DNA from: Bacillus_BA fengqiuensis
GTDB lineage: Bacteria; Bacillota; Bacilli; Bacillales; Bacillaceae_H
Reading direction: 5' to 3' (one strand)
Assembly (NCBI GenBank): GCA_030813035.1
Contig: JAUSTV010000003.1
Length of the DNA stretch: 64,000 bases
The first letter of the stretch is position 1, and every line of letters starts with the position of its first letter. The position numbers were made by a program, and so were the translations under genes. Positions 1 through 8,908 of the stretch are shown one piece after another. A model generated the notes under the pieces. The model was not told the origin of the DNA. It did no database searches and was given only the letters and a program-made list of their open reading frames with translations.

Positions 1-467
1 ACTTGCATGACCGCTTGATGTTGATACGGATCGAAAACTTGACCGACCGCCTCAATCACTTCTAATCCTTCTTTTTGAAGGGCTTCAAGAAGCTGACGGT
101 ACACCATTTCCATTCCTTGCAGCACAGCCTTCAACTGTTCATCTTCTGTATCCACTTTTAACGCTCTTTCAAAATTATCAAGAGCCGGTAATATATCCGT
201 CACTAAGCTTTGCGCACGATACTTTTGTGCAGCTTCAGCATCTAAACGAGTACGACGGCGGAAATTATCAAAATCGGCTTGAAGACGCAAATAGCGGTTT
301 TCTTCTTCCTCAAGCTTGGCTTTCAGCTCTGCCAATTCTTTTTCTAAAGGATTAGCCTCTTCCACCTGTTCACCTTCCGCTTGCTGATCTTGCACATGCT
401 CCACTTCTGTTTCTTCGCTTTGTACTTCTGTTACATGTTCTTCTGTCGTTTGCTTTTCGTTTGTCAA
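1..467 (-). CDS. grpE: Nucleotide exchange factor GrpE, partial (N-terminal part)
   Basis: GrpE is the nucleotide exchange factor of the DnaK chaperone cycle in the cytoplasm. The 155 residues present start with an acidic, glutamate-rich tail, continue into a long heptad-like helix (EEENRYLRLQADFDNFRRRT is the family hallmark) and reach the start of the beta-rich head (LPALDNFERA, then VIEAVGQVFDPYQHQAVMQV). The C-terminus runs off the left edge; the family is usually about 190-200 residues. I place the start at a TTG (465-467) behind a GGAGGTG ribosome site at 474-480; no ATG fits. It lies directly downstream of hrcA on the same strand, the usual hrcA-grpE-dnaK-dnaJ order, so HrcA/CIRCE control is expected. 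Confidence 0.93.
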   Translation of the reverse strand, partial: MTNEKQTTEEHVTEVQSEETEVEHVQDQQAEGEQVEEANPLEKELAELKAKLEEEENRYLRLQADFDNFRRRTRLDAEAAQKYRAQSLVTDILPALDNFERALKVDTEDEQLKAVLQGMEMVYRQLLEALQKEGLEVIEAVGQVFDPYQHQAVMQ

Positions 468-697
468 CGAATTCACCTCCCTTTAATAATATGAACATTT
501 TTTCCGCCCCAATGAACGGCAAGATTCCTGCCTTTGCAAGGAATAAATGACCATTCATTAGAGCCGAATTAGTTTAACGCCCCATCAGCCTAACATATAA
601 AGGCTGCCATGGAGACTATATTTTATTAGCAACAAGATTATGAGTGATAAGACGAAGTGATTTATCCACTTCTGCCCGTTAACCAATATAACCCCAC

Positions 698-1729
698 CTA
701 TTTATTTTGATACAACCTTGTTAAGGCATTTGATAAATCGGATGAAATAAGCTGGAGCAAACTAATGATACGGGAATATGGCATCCGAGTGGGCCCTAAA
801 ATGGCAACCGTTCCAAGCTGCTCATCTCCAATCGTATAACTCGCTGTAATTAAGCTGCAATTTTCCATCTCGCTCACTTCATTTTCCCGTCCGATTTTCA
901 CATCAATCCCAACTTTATTGCCACGCAATAACTGATACAATTGCTGCTCTTGCTCCATCATCCTCAAAAGAGATTGAATTTTGCCTACATCATGGAACTC
1001 AGGGTGGCTTAACATATTCGTTTTCCCACCGATAAATGCCTTTTCGTCGGCTTTGAGGTGCAAAGCATTTTGCATCATTAAGAAAAGATGTTCATAATTG
1101 GTAATATGCGATTTAAGCAGCATCGCAACTTCTTTATACATCTTATCCTTTAATTCGGTAATCGGAACACCTGCCAGGCGTTCATTTAAAATATTAACCA
1201 TTTTTTCAATATCAGACGGATTCACAGAACCAGGCAGCGTCAATGTTTTGCTTTCTACATGTCCTGTATCTGTCACAATAATAGCCACGGCAGTTTCTGT
1301 CGATAAGGGAATCATTTGAATCTGCTTTAATTTATGATTCACCACTCTCGGTCCCAATACGATCGATGTCAAGTTCGTCATCTCCGACAAAATTTGCGCA
1401 GATTTTTGAACAACGGCTTCCAATTCTACAATATGTTCAGCAAACACCGATTTAATTTTAGTCGTATCAGAAACAGTCAATAATTGCGGTGATAATAAAT
1501 GATCTACATAATAACGATAACCTTGCTCTGAAGGAACTCGACCCGAGGAACTATGTGTCTTTTCAATAAACCCCAATTCTTCCAGGTCTGCCATTTCATT
1601 TCGAATGGTAGCAGAACTGAAATTGATTTCTTCTTTTTTAGATAAGGTTCTTGATCCGACAGGTTGTGCAGATCGAATAAAATCATCAACAACGACTTGT
1701 AAAATCAATAATTGTCGATCTGTAAGCAC
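698..1729 (-). CDS. hrcA: Heat-inducible transcription repressor HrcA
   Basis: HrcA represses class I heat-shock operons by binding CIRCE; its activity depends on GroEL. The 343-residue protein has an N-terminal winged helix (LTDRQLLILQVVVDDFI, then SSATIRNEMADLEELGFIEK and SSGRVPSEQGYRYYVD) followed by the GAF-like dimerisation domain, the normal length and layout. The start is GTG at 1727-1729, seven bases after AGGTG. It is first gene of the heat-shock operon: a sigma-A-like promoter and a perfect CIRCE lie immediately upstream, so it should repress itself. grpE follows after about 230 bp. Confidence 0.97.
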   Translation of the reverse strand: MLTDRQLLILQVVVDDFIRSAQPVGSRTLSKKEEINFSSATIRNEMADLEELGFIEKTHSSSGRVPSEQGYRYYVDHLLSPQLLTVSDTTKIKSVFAEHIVELEAVVQKSAQILSEMTNLTSIVLGPRVVNHKLKQIQMIPLSTETAVAIIVTDTGHVESKTLTLPGSVNPSDIEKMVNILNERLAGVPITELKDKMYKEVAMLLKSHITNYEHLFLMMQNALHLKADEKAFIGGKTNMLSHPEFHDVGKIQSLLRMMEQEQQLYQLLRGNKVGIDVKIGRENEVSEMENCSLITASYTIGDEQLGTVAILGPTRMPYSRIISLLQLISSDLSNALTRLYQNK

Positions 1730-1744
1730 ATGTCATCACCTCTG

Positions 1745-1771
1745 TTAGCACTCATCTATAGCGAGTGCTAA
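1745..1771. promoter_or_regulatory. CIRCE operator (HrcA binding site)
   Basis: TTAGCACTC at 1745-1753, a 9-base spacer, and GAGTGCTAA at 1763-1771 form a perfect inverted repeat that matches the CIRCE consensus exactly. It lies between the promoter and the GTG start of hrcA, in the 5' untranslated region, where bound HrcA would block transcription of the heat-shock operon. Confidence 0.98.
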
Positions 1772-1781
1772 ATCTATTAAT

Positions 1782-1810
1782 AAATTACCAAATCACTTTG
1801 GCAATGTCAA
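1782..1810 (-). promoter_or_regulatory. Sigma-A-type promoter of the hrcA operon
   Basis: On the minus strand a perfect TTGACA (-35, 1805-1810) is followed after 17 bases by TAATTT (-10, 1782-1787). Start of transcription is expected about 1775, just ahead of the CIRCE. The -35 sits a few bases after the hemW stop codon, so the operon has its own promoter and need not depend on hemW transcription. Confidence 0.8.
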
Positions 1811-1813
1811 CGA

Positions 1814-2953
1814 TTAGATTACACCAATAAAAGCCTGAAATACTTCATTCCCGAGAAACCTGCCTTTGCGCGTTAAATAAAAACATTCCTCGTTTTCTGT
1901 CAGTAAACCCTTTTCCATTTGTTCACGCACTTGTTCACCAAACACATCATTCAGTTCTATGTCATACTTTTGTTTGAAGGTCGATTTAGAAACACCTTCC
2001 GTTTTACGAAGGCCTAAAAACATCTCTTCTTCCATCATTTCCGTTTTTGTGACCTCATGATCTTCCATATAAGCAAATCCGCTTTGTGAGACGACGTCAA
2101 TGTATTTATTGATAGGTCCGATATTGGCTCTTCTTACCCCTTGAACGTACCCATGAGCTCCCGCTCCAATTCCGTAATATTCTTCATTGTTCCAATACGT
2201 TAAGTTATGTCGGCTTTCAAAACCCTTCTTTGCAAAGTTGCTGATTTCATACTGACGGAAACCACGTTTCTCCATTTGCACCATCAATTCATCGTACATT
2301 TTTGCTTCTGTTTCTTGAGGGGGAACGTTCAATTTCCCTCTTCGCATCAAATTATAAAACACCGTTTTCGGTTCGATGATTAAAGAATATGCTGACATAT
2401 GGTCAATATCCAGCTCAAACGCTTGTTGCAATGTGCCAGAAAAATCTTCCATTGTTTGTCCCGGCAAACTGTACATCAAGTCAAGGCTGAGATTTTGAAA
2501 CCCTATCTCTCTTGCTCTCTGAATGGTTTTGACCGCTTCTTTCTTCGTATGAACACGCCCGATACTTTTTAAAAGTTCATCATTGAATGTTTGTACCCCA
2601 ATGCTTAAACGATTAACCCCATAGTCTTTTAATAGCTGAAGCTTTTTCTCGGTCAGTTCATTTGGATTGGCCTCAAATGTAAATTCTCCATTTTCTTCTA
2701 ACGAAAGGTGTTTACGGGTCATTTCCAGAAACTTATCTAACTGCGATTCCGTCAGTGCCGTCGGAGTGCCTCCTCCTACAAAAATGCTTTTCAACCTATT
2801 CTGACCGTGTTTTCCAACCGTATTTTTCATTTCTTGTTCCATTGCATCTAAATAGTCATCAACAGGCTGGTTGTCAAAAAACACCTTATTGAAATCACAG
2901 TAATGGCAAATATGATGACAAAACGGAATATGCAAATATGCGGCTTGTACCAT
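1814..2953 (-). CDS. hemW: Radical SAM heme chaperone HemW
   Basis: HemW is a radical-SAM family protein related to oxygen-independent coproporphyrinogen oxidase; characterised members bind heme and hand it to target proteins rather than oxidising the porphyrin. The 379-residue sequence opens with LHIPFCHHICHYCDF, which carries the three cysteines of the CxxxCxxC iron-sulfur site and the aromatic residue after it. A glycine-rich VGGGTPTAL loop and FEANPNEL follow, then the C-terminal HemN domain (SRHNLTYWNNEEYYGIGAGA). The ATG at 2951-2953 has AGGTGTGAGG in front. It lies between lepA and hrcA as in B. subtilis. Confidence 0.94.
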   Translation of the reverse strand: MVQAAYLHIPFCHHICHYCDFNKVFFDNQPVDDYLDAMEQEMKNTVGKHGQNRLKSIFVGGGTPTALTESQLDKFLEMTRKHLSLEENGEFTFEANPNELTEKKLQLLKDYGVNRLSIGVQTFNDELLKSIGRVHTKKEAVKTIQRAREIGFQNLSLDLMYSLPGQTMEDFSGTLQQAFELDIDHMSAYSLIIEPKTVFYNLMRRGKLNVPPQETEAKMYDELMVQMEKRGFRQYEISNFAKKGFESRHNLTYWNNEEYYGIGAGAHGYVQGVRRANIGPINKYIDVVSQSGFAYMEDHEVTKTEMMEEEMFLGLRKTEGVSKSTFKQKYDIELNDVFGEQVREQMEKGLLTENEECFYLTRKGRFLGNEVFQAFIGVI

Positions 2954-3078
2954 TTACCTCACACCTTTTTTCGATTTATTAGAAAAGCTTAGAGCTTATG
3001 AGTAAGTTCTAAGCATTGTTGTTTTACTGCCTTGAATTATTACGCCAGGAAAGGATCTCACTCAAACTACCAATGGAC

Positions 3079-3123
3079 AAGGGCGGCTTGAAGGATGAGA
3101 ATCTCTCCCTTCAAGCCGCCCTT
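3079..3123. terminator. Strong hairpin after lepA
   Basis: Perfect 16-bp inverted repeat (3079-3094 against 3108-3123) with a 13-base loop, starting a few bases after the lepA stop codon. Neither side has a clean T-tract, so on the minus strand it may be a weak terminator, an RNA stabiliser or an attenuator between lepA and hemW. Confidence 0.55.
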
Positions 3124-3127
3124 AGAA

Positions 3128-4963
3128 TTACTTTTTACTATTGCTGTCGTCCATTTTCAGAACTGCCATGAATGCCTCTTGAGGCACCTCGACCGATCCA
3201 ACCTGTTTCATACGTTTTTTACCTTCTTTTTGCTTTTCAAGAAGCTTACGTTTACGGGAAATGTCACCGCCGTAACATTTCGCTAACACATTTTTACGCA
3301 TTGCCTTAATCGTTGAACGCGCCACGATTTTTTGGCCGATCGCTGCTTGAATCGGAACCTCGAACTGTTGACGCGGAATAAGATCCTTCAACTTTTCCAC
3401 AATTACTTTCCCGCGTTCATAAGCGGAATCGCGATGGACAATGAACGAAAGCGCATCGACTTGCTCGGCGTTCAATAAAATATCCATCTTCACTAATTTT
3501 GATGCTTTATAGCCGATCAGCTCATAGTCAAAGGAAGCATAGCCTTTTGTACTTGATTTTAGCTGATCAAAGAAATCATATACAATTTCCGATAAAGGAA
3601 TTTCATAGATAATGCTGACACGATTTTCATCCAAATATTGCATCGTGATGAAGTTTCCGCGTTTCTTTTGACACAATTCCATGACGGTCCCTACATAATC
3701 GTTCGGAACCATAATGGTTGCTTTCACATATGGTTCTTCAATACGATCAATTTTTTGCGGATCCGGCATATTGGATGGATTATCGACCGCGATTTTCTCT
3801 CCATCCGTTAAAAAGACATCGTAAATTACGCTTGGAGCCGTCGTAATCAAATCAATATTGAATTCACGTTCAATACGTTCTTGAATGATTTCCATATGCA
3901 ATAGACCTAAAAATCCGCAACGGAATCCAAAGCCTAAGGCTTGTGACGTTTCAGGTTCAAATTGTAAAGCCGAATCATTTAATTCCAGTTTCTCCAACGC
4001 TTCACGTAAATCATTGTATTTGGCTGTATCGATTGGATATAACCCACAGAATACCATCGGATTTAATTTACGATAACCTGGAAGCGGCTCTGTCGCTCCA
4101 TTTTTTGCATGCGTAATGGTATCCCCGACGCGTGTATCTCCAACATTTTTAATGGCTGCCGTTAAGAATCCTACATCTCCTACTGTCAATTCGTCTCTTA
4201 GGGTCGTCTTTGGTGTAAATACACCGACTTCTGTCACCTCAAACTCTTTTCCAGTAGCCATCATTTTGATTTTATCGCCTACTTTAACCGTACCTTCCAC
4301 AACGCGAATGTAGGCTACAACCCCACGATATGCATCGTATAAAGAGTCAAAGATCAACGCTTGTAGCGGACCTTCCGGGTCTCCGCTTGGTGCCGGTACC
4401 TTTTCTACGATTTGTTCTAAAATCTCTTCAATACCGATTCCGGCTTTTGCAGAAGCAAGCACCGCTTCCGATGCGTCAAGCCCAATTACATCCTCCACTT
4501 CTTGGCGCACACGCTCCGGATCTGCGCTTGGCAAATCGATTTTATTGATAACCGGTAAAATTTCCAAATCATTATCCAGTGCTAAATATACGTTCGCCAA
4601 TGTCTGAGCTTCAATTCCTTGTGCCGCATCCACAACAAGAATCGCCCCTTCACAGGCAGCCAGACTTCGAGACACTTCATATGTAAAGTCGACGTGCCCC
4701 GGTGTATCTATTAAATGAAAAATATAATCATTTCCGTCCTTCGCTTTATAATTAAGCTGAACAGCATTTAATTTAATCGTAATTCCCCGTTCACGCTCTA
4801 AATCCATCGAGTCCAAAAGCTGAGCTTTCATTTCACGCTGCGTCAACGCATTCGTTTTCTCTAAAATACGATCTGCCAGTGTCGATTTTCCATGATCGAT
4901 ATGGGCGATAATCGAGAAGTTACGAATTTTAGATCGTCTTTCTAATCTTGATTCTTTATTCAT
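3128..4963 (-). CDS. lepA: Elongation factor 4 (LepA)
   Basis: LepA/EF4 is a ribosome-associated GTPase of the EF-G type, acting in translation and ribosome biogenesis. The 611-residue protein has the GTP-binding motifs AHIDHGKST (P-loop), a switch I RGITIK, DTPGH and NKIDLP, then EF-G-like domains and the LepA-specific C-terminal domain (RKRKLLEKQKEGKKRMKQVG). I chose the ATG at 4961-4963; a GTG one codon upstream has a slightly better distance from the GGAG and cannot be excluded, while the longest reading frame start is buried in the ribosome site. The length matches B. subtilis LepA. Confidence 0.97.
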   Translation of the reverse strand: MNKESRLERRSKIRNFSIIAHIDHGKSTLADRILEKTNALTQREMKAQLLDSMDLERERGITIKLNAVQLNYKAKDGNDYIFHLIDTPGHVDFTYEVSRSLAACEGAILVVDAAQGIEAQTLANVYLALDNDLEILPVINKIDLPSADPERVRQEVEDVIGLDASEAVLASAKAGIGIEEILEQIVEKVPAPSGDPEGPLQALIFDSLYDAYRGVVAYIRVVEGTVKVGDKIKMMATGKEFEVTEVGVFTPKTTLRDELTVGDVGFLTAAIKNVGDTRVGDTITHAKNGATEPLPGYRKLNPMVFCGLYPIDTAKYNDLREALEKLELNDSALQFEPETSQALGFGFRCGFLGLLHMEIIQERIEREFNIDLITTAPSVIYDVFLTDGEKIAVDNPSNMPDPQKIDRIEEPYVKATIMVPNDYVGTVMELCQKKRGNFITMQYLDENRVSIIYEIPLSEIVYDFFDQLKSSTKGYASFDYELIGYKASKLVKMDILLNAEQVDALSFIVHRDSAYERGKVIVEKLKDLIPRQQFEVPIQAAIGQKIVARSTIKAMRKNVLAKCYGGDISRKRKLLEKQKEGKKRMKQVGSVEVPQEAFMAVLKMDDSNSKK

Positions 4964-5111
4964 CACATATTTCACTCCTACTAAAACTCAACAAGCATAT
5001 ACACTAGGGTAAATTATATCATTACCATACAGCCAATGTCATTAGAAAATGACATTGGCCGTTTCGTTGCCCTTTTCGATCATGCTGCATCCTGATGTCC
5101 ATTCTTCATCG

Positions 5112-5432
5112 CTATTGGCCAACTGCCTTGTTGATGGCGGAATGAATCATATCTGCAAACCTTCTTCCAAATGAAGAAAAAAAATTAAAGGCCTTATGTT
5201 CTTCCAATTTTTGTTGCTTTTGCTGCAAATCCTCCGTCCTGACCCTTGAACCTAGCACGGAGGCTTCCACTTCCCCTTCTTTCGTTTTCGAAACCGTAAA
5301 GGCACTTGAAAAATCGGGATCTTTATATCCTTTCATCTTAATCATTCCATCATTTGCCAACTGCATACCCAGCAATACTCCAAACAATAATATCGTCGTC
5401 AACATGAAGGTTTTCATCATGAACTTAACCAT
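5112..5432 (-). CDS. yqxA: YqxA-like membrane-anchored protein (DUF3679)
   Basis: Small protein of 106 residues with one N-terminal hydrophobic helix (FMLTTILLFGVLLGMQLA), a charged middle part with a short glutamine/lysine-rich helix (DLQQKQQKLEEHK), and an amphipathic C-terminus. Size, sequence character and position between spoIIP and lepA match the uncharacterised yqxA of B. subtilis. No catalytic motif is visible. The context suggests a sporulation link, perhaps co-transcription with spoIIP, but this is inference. The start ATG has AAAGGAG eight bases upstream. Confidence 0.8.
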   Translation of the reverse strand: MVKFMMKTFMLTTILLFGVLLGMQLANDGMIKMKGYKDPDFSSAFTVSKTKEGEVEASVLGSRVRTEDLQQKQQKLEEHKAFNFFSSFGRRFADMIHSAINKAVGQ

Positions 5433-5509
5433 CTTGTTCTCCTTTAACGAGGCGCTTCTTATTAATCAGTATGGACGTTTCTTCATGAAAACATTACCTG
5501 TTCAAACAA

Positions 5510-6706
5510 TTATTGTTTAGACTCCACTGTTCCATTGACTTTTTCCGCTTCCCAATAATATTCGCTAAAAATGTCCGCTACCGCTTCAGCCGTCCGATAC
5601 AACTCTTCAAAGGAGTTATCTACGCCGCCAAATTCAAACAAAATGGCATTTTGAGAAAGATCTTGATTAAACTTACCATTCGTTCCTTTTCCTCTTTTCG
5701 TGATCACCCCTCTGCTCAAGCCTGGATATTTTTTATTAATTAAACTATGAAGATCTTTCGCCAATTTTACATTTTGTTCGTAGTTGACATTTTCCCCTCC
5801 AATGATAAAAGCAATTTTGGCATAGTCTTTCCCGTTGATGGCAACCGTCGTCGCTTCTCTGCGGTTTGCATCACGGTGGAGATCAAATAAATATTGCAAT
5901 TCACGATTGGAAGCAAGGGCTGATTGAACGACCTCCCGGGAGGCGGCATAAGATTTAGAATAATTCCAGCCTTTTTGCTTTAACTTCTGGTTCATATCCT
6001 CCACATTTACTTGCGACCCGATTCCTCGTTCTGTTAGTTCCTCCGCCAATTTTTCCCCCACCATCGTGATATTAACTTTTGAGTGAAAAGCGGCATCTGG
6101 CTCGGTCACTCCTTTTAAATGGGGTAAATACGATTCACTGCTGTGAGTGTGATAAATGAAGACAACATTTTTACCATTTGTCGATAAAGCCGGAGGCTGA
6201 ATCGGTTCCTTATCCCCATCAGGCTTGTCCAACTCTAAATTTTGAATGCTTGCTTCTCTTTCTGCCATCAATACTTCCAAAGGAGGTGCCGATTCATATG
6301 GAATGGTTGTATAATCCAACCCTTCTTCCGCCACAATAATTTCACTATCAAAATGATAAAAGCCTGGAAGTTCATTTCCAAGCAAGCTTCTCGGATCATC
6401 CAGATTGACCCGTGTTGCAAATTGAAATAGCTCATTGAAATAGCTCGGCGTAGGAATATCTGGCGAAAGCGCCTGTTTGAAATAATGATTTTCATACGAG
6501 AATAAATGTACAAATGAAGAAATTGATAACTCGTCCGTTACTTCCCCCAAGGAAGAGGAAGAAATTCGATATTGAGGCTTTAGGGACGTCAGCATCCCGA
6601 CCATCACAAATAGCATGACCAATCCTAGTACGAACACAATAATAAATTTACGGATGATAGCTCCGTTTACTGAGACGATTACTTCACTTGGCCGCCCGAA
6701 TTTCAT
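5510..6706 (-). CDS. spoIIP: Stage II sporulation protein P (SpoIIP)
   Basis: SpoIIP is a peptidoglycan amidase and endopeptidase of the engulfment complex DMP (SpoIID, SpoIIM, SpoIIP), anchored in the mother-cell membrane around the septum. This 398-residue version has an N-terminal transmembrane helix (about residues 18-41), a linker, and the amidase domain: FIYHTHSSESYLP carries a metal-binding histidine and glutamate, FDLHRDANRR the second histidine, and LFEFGGVDNSFEE the C-terminal glutamate. ATG start at 6704-6706 behind GAAAGGGTG. The gene follows gpr, as in B. subtilis. Expression by sigma-E is expected from the family but I did not define the promoter. Confidence 0.96.
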   Translation of the reverse strand: MKFGRPSEVIVSVNGAIIRKFIIVFVLGLVMLFVMVGMLTSLKPQYRISSSSLGEVTDELSISSFVHLFSYENHYFKQALSPDIPTPSYFNELFQFATRVNLDDPRSLLGNELPGFYHFDSEIIVAEEGLDYTTIPYESAPPLEVLMAEREASIQNLELDKPDGDKEPIQPPALSTNGKNVVFIYHTHSSESYLPHLKGVTEPDAAFHSKVNITMVGEKLAEELTERGIGSQVNVEDMNQKLKQKGWNYSKSYAASREVVQSALASNRELQYLFDLHRDANRREATTVAINGKDYAKIAFIIGGENVNYEQNVKLAKDLHSLINKKYPGLSRGVITKRGKGTNGKFNQDLSQNAILFEFGGVDNSFEELYRTAEAVADIFSEYYWEAEKVNGTVESKQ

Positions 6707-6787
6707 GTTCTCACCCTTTCAAAGCTTCTCTGTACCATTTATATGTACAAGCCCTGTTGAATAGAACTCGTGAAAAACGAAACGAAA

Positions 6788-6937
6788 GAGGATGGGTCAA
6801 AAGGGGAAAAAGAAACCCTTTTGACCCATCCTCCTGAAAGGCCCCGTCATGAAAATCCAGTAAAACCAAGGGTTATGTGACGGGGCCTTTCAGTAAAAAT
6901 CAGGTTTTGTGTTTATTTAGAGGCTTATGGGACAGCC
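6788..6937 (-). repeat. Dispersed two-hairpin element, family C copy 1
   Basis: Read on the minus strand from just after the gpr stop: a GGCTGTCCCAT box (about 6927-6937), a spacer TCTAAAT, then hairpin one (AAAGGCCCCGTCA against TGACGGGGCCTTT, about 6837-6892) and hairpin two (16-bp arms around AAAAGGG, 6790-6832). Related copies are at 10430-10582, 23537-23612 and 31592-31691. It probably also terminates gpr transcription. The whole gpr-spoIIP gap holds nothing else. Confidence 0.75.
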
Positions 6938-6962
6938 ACTTCGGTTATGCGGATTGATATAT

Positions 6963-8081
6963 TTAATGTGTGTACGCTCCTATATTGTCTTGATCGACTT
7001 CATGATGTAAAGCGGCATTCAACCCGCTTGCTACCACATTGGCCATATCCTCGATAAACATATCCACTTCTTTTGGCGTAACCATTAAATTATGCCCCAA
7101 AGGAGAGAGAACTTCATGAATAAGGCGTCGCTTTTCCTCATCCGGCAATGTTCCAATTAATCCAAGGTAGGTTTGACGCTGCTCGACTTCTGGTAAATCT
7201 TCATCTGTCAGCGTCTTTTTCTCCCCAAATGCCATACTGGACGGAATAAGTGCTTTAGATGGCTTGCCTTGTTCTTTCATCTCACGGCCAAAATGCTTCA
7301 AAATGAAATCAATCGTATCACTCGTGATAGAAACTGCATCTACCACTGTCGGTATTCCAAGTGCGATAACAGGAATTCCCAATGTTTCATAACTGATTTC
7401 TTTTCGCTTGTTTCCCACACCTGACCCCGGATGGATACCTGTATCCGAAATTTGGATGGTGGCATTTACCCGTTCAAGGGAGCGGGCTGCAAGGGCATCG
7501 ATCGCAATGACAAAATCAGGTTTTGTCTTTTGGACCACTCCAAAAATGATGTCACTTGTTTCAATTCCCGTTAACCCCATGACACCCGGGGCGATTGCAC
7601 TGACCGGGCGAAAGCCGTCTTCCACGTCTTGAGGATCCAGTTCAAACAAATGTCTTGTAATTAATAAATTTTCAACAGCCATTGGTCCAAGAGCGTCTGG
7701 CGTTACATTCCAGTTTCCTAAACCGACCACAAGACAACTCGCCTGGTCTGAGATACCCAGTTGTTTAATAAAATGGTGAAGTTCTTTCGCCAGCACTTCT
7801 TCCATCGTTTTTTGCATATCCGTATCCTGCTCGCGGATCCCTTGGGCTTCGAGAGTCAAATACTGCCCTTTTTTCTTATTGATCGTTTGGGCTCCCTGCT
7901 CGGTAATCTCTACAGAGGTTACTTTAATGCCCTGTACATCCCTCTCCTTGATAATGACTCCTTCAATATGTGCGCGTTGCTGTGTCTTTTTCTTCTCTTT
8001 TTCTTGAATCGTCATTTCATGGGCTTCGACTGCTAAATCTGTACGAACACTGTATCGGCTTAAATCTAGATTTTGTTCCAC
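6963..8081 (-). CDS. gpr: Germination protease GPR
   Basis: GPR is the spore protease that starts degradation of small acid-soluble proteins at germination. It is made as an inactive zymogen in the forespore and self-cleaves. The 372 residues begin with the short propeptide; the sequence SVRTDLAVEA at residues 11-20 matches the known autoprocessing region, so cleavage is expected after about D15. The core has the family motifs LVVGLGNWNVTPDALGP and FVIAIDALAARS. Start is GTG (8079-8081) behind GGGAGGAAGG. It lies upstream of spoIIP, separated by the family C repeat, and is divergent from rpsT. Sigma-G control is expected from the family. Confidence 0.97.
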   Translation of the reverse strand: MEQNLDLSRYSVRTDLAVEAHEMTIQEKEKKKTQQRAHIEGVIIKERDVQGIKVTSVEITEQGAQTINKKKGQYLTLEAQGIREQDTDMQKTMEEVLAKELHHFIKQLGISDQASCLVVGLGNWNVTPDALGPMAVENLLITRHLFELDPQDVEDGFRPVSAIAPGVMGLTGIETSDIIFGVVQKTKPDFVIAIDALAARSLERVNATIQISDTGIHPGSGVGNKRKEISYETLGIPVIALGIPTVVDAVSITSDTIDFILKHFGREMKEQGKPSKALIPSSMAFGEKKTLTDEDLPEVEQRQTYLGLIGTLPDEEKRRLIHEVLSPLGHNLMVTPKEVDMFIEDMANVVASGLNAALHHEVDQDNIGAYTH

Positions 8082-8303
8082 AATCCTTCCTCCCAGTCTA
8101 ATATGTACTATCCTTAATGTGTACTGCAGGCCGCTCTTATTCCCATAGAAATATTTACTAATATTTCTGCAGTAGCTATTTTTTGACTTTCCTCGTACAA
8201 TGATTAAGTACGGAAAAACAACAGCTGTTGGAAAGGTATTTGTATTCTCACCTATTCATCATCTGTTCATTCATCTGTCCATATATGTTTATATCGAAGT
8301 TCA

Positions 8304-8447
8304 TGTTCAAAAAGGAGGACAAAAAGAGCCGAGAAGTTCGCGGAACGATAGACTCGAGGACCGGAGCGTATTGTGGTAATACGTGAGGACCGAAGAGGCA
8401 GAGTGACAAAGAAATTCGACAGCGATTTTTCCCGGAGTTTTTGAACA
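8304..8447 (+). repeat. MITE-like repeat, family B copy 1
   Basis: A 144-bp block bounded by the inverted ends TGTTCAAAAA and TTTTTGAACA. Inside, the GGAGGACAAAAAG start and the CCCGG end are shared with copies at 17694-17821 and 35088-35231, which lie in the opposite orientation. It has several internal short inverted repeats and no convincing ORF. It fills most of the 500-bp gap between gpr and rpsT; the rest holds the rpsT leader. Confidence 0.8.
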
Positions 8448-8579
8448 TCCTTAAAAAAATCATCTCGATATTCTATTGCATTCTTTTTGCCGGTTTGATA
8501 GAATATCATGTGTTCTAACTGTAAAAAATGTCGAGTTTAACATAATCTCGATTTTTAGCAATTTCGGGAGGTGAAATAG

Positions 8580-8846
8580 ATGCCAAACATTAAATCTGCG
8601 ATTAAACGCGTAAAAACTAGCGACGCTCGTCGTGCACAAAACGCTCAAGTTAAATCTACAATGCGTACTGCAATCAAAAAGGTTGAAGCATTAGTAGCAA
8701 ACAGCGATATCGAGAACGCAAAAGCTGCTTTCTTAGTAGCTTCTGAAAAATTAGACAAAGCTGCTCGTAAAGGTCTTATCCACAAAAACGTTGCTGCTCG
8801 TCAAAAATCTCGTTTAGCTAAACAAGTTAACGGATTATCAGCATAA
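8580..8846 (+). CDS. rpsT: 30S ribosomal protein S20
   Basis: S20 is a small helical protein that binds 16S rRNA early in 30S assembly. The 88-residue lysine/alanine-rich sequence begins MPNIKSAIKRVKTSDARR and ends with IHKNVAARQKSRLAKQVNGL, both characteristic of the family; length is normal. ATG start behind GGGAGGTG. It is a single-gene plus-strand unit between the divergent gpr and the convergent holA, with its own terminator. Confidence 0.98.
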   Translation: MPNIKSAIKRVKTSDARRAQNAQVKSTMRTAIKKVEALVANSDIENAKAAFLVASEKLDKAARKGLIHKNVAARQKSRLAKQVNGLSA

Positions 8847-8847
8847 T

Positions 8848-8882
8848 AAAAAACGCTTCTCCAGCTGGAGAAGTGTTTTTTA
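8848..8882. terminator. Bidirectional terminator between rpsT and holA
   Basis: ACGCTTCTCC and GGAGAAGTGT form a stem with flanking A-run and T-run, so it can terminate rpsT on plus and holA on minus. Confidence 0.9.
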
Positions 8883-8908
8883 TTATGCTGACTTTCTTTT
8901 ATCCCGCA

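Noticed and set aside
370..558. 62-codon frame on the minus strand overlapping grpE
   Set aside because: It is in another frame across the grpE start region; the grpE frame has a proper ribosome site and a clear family match.
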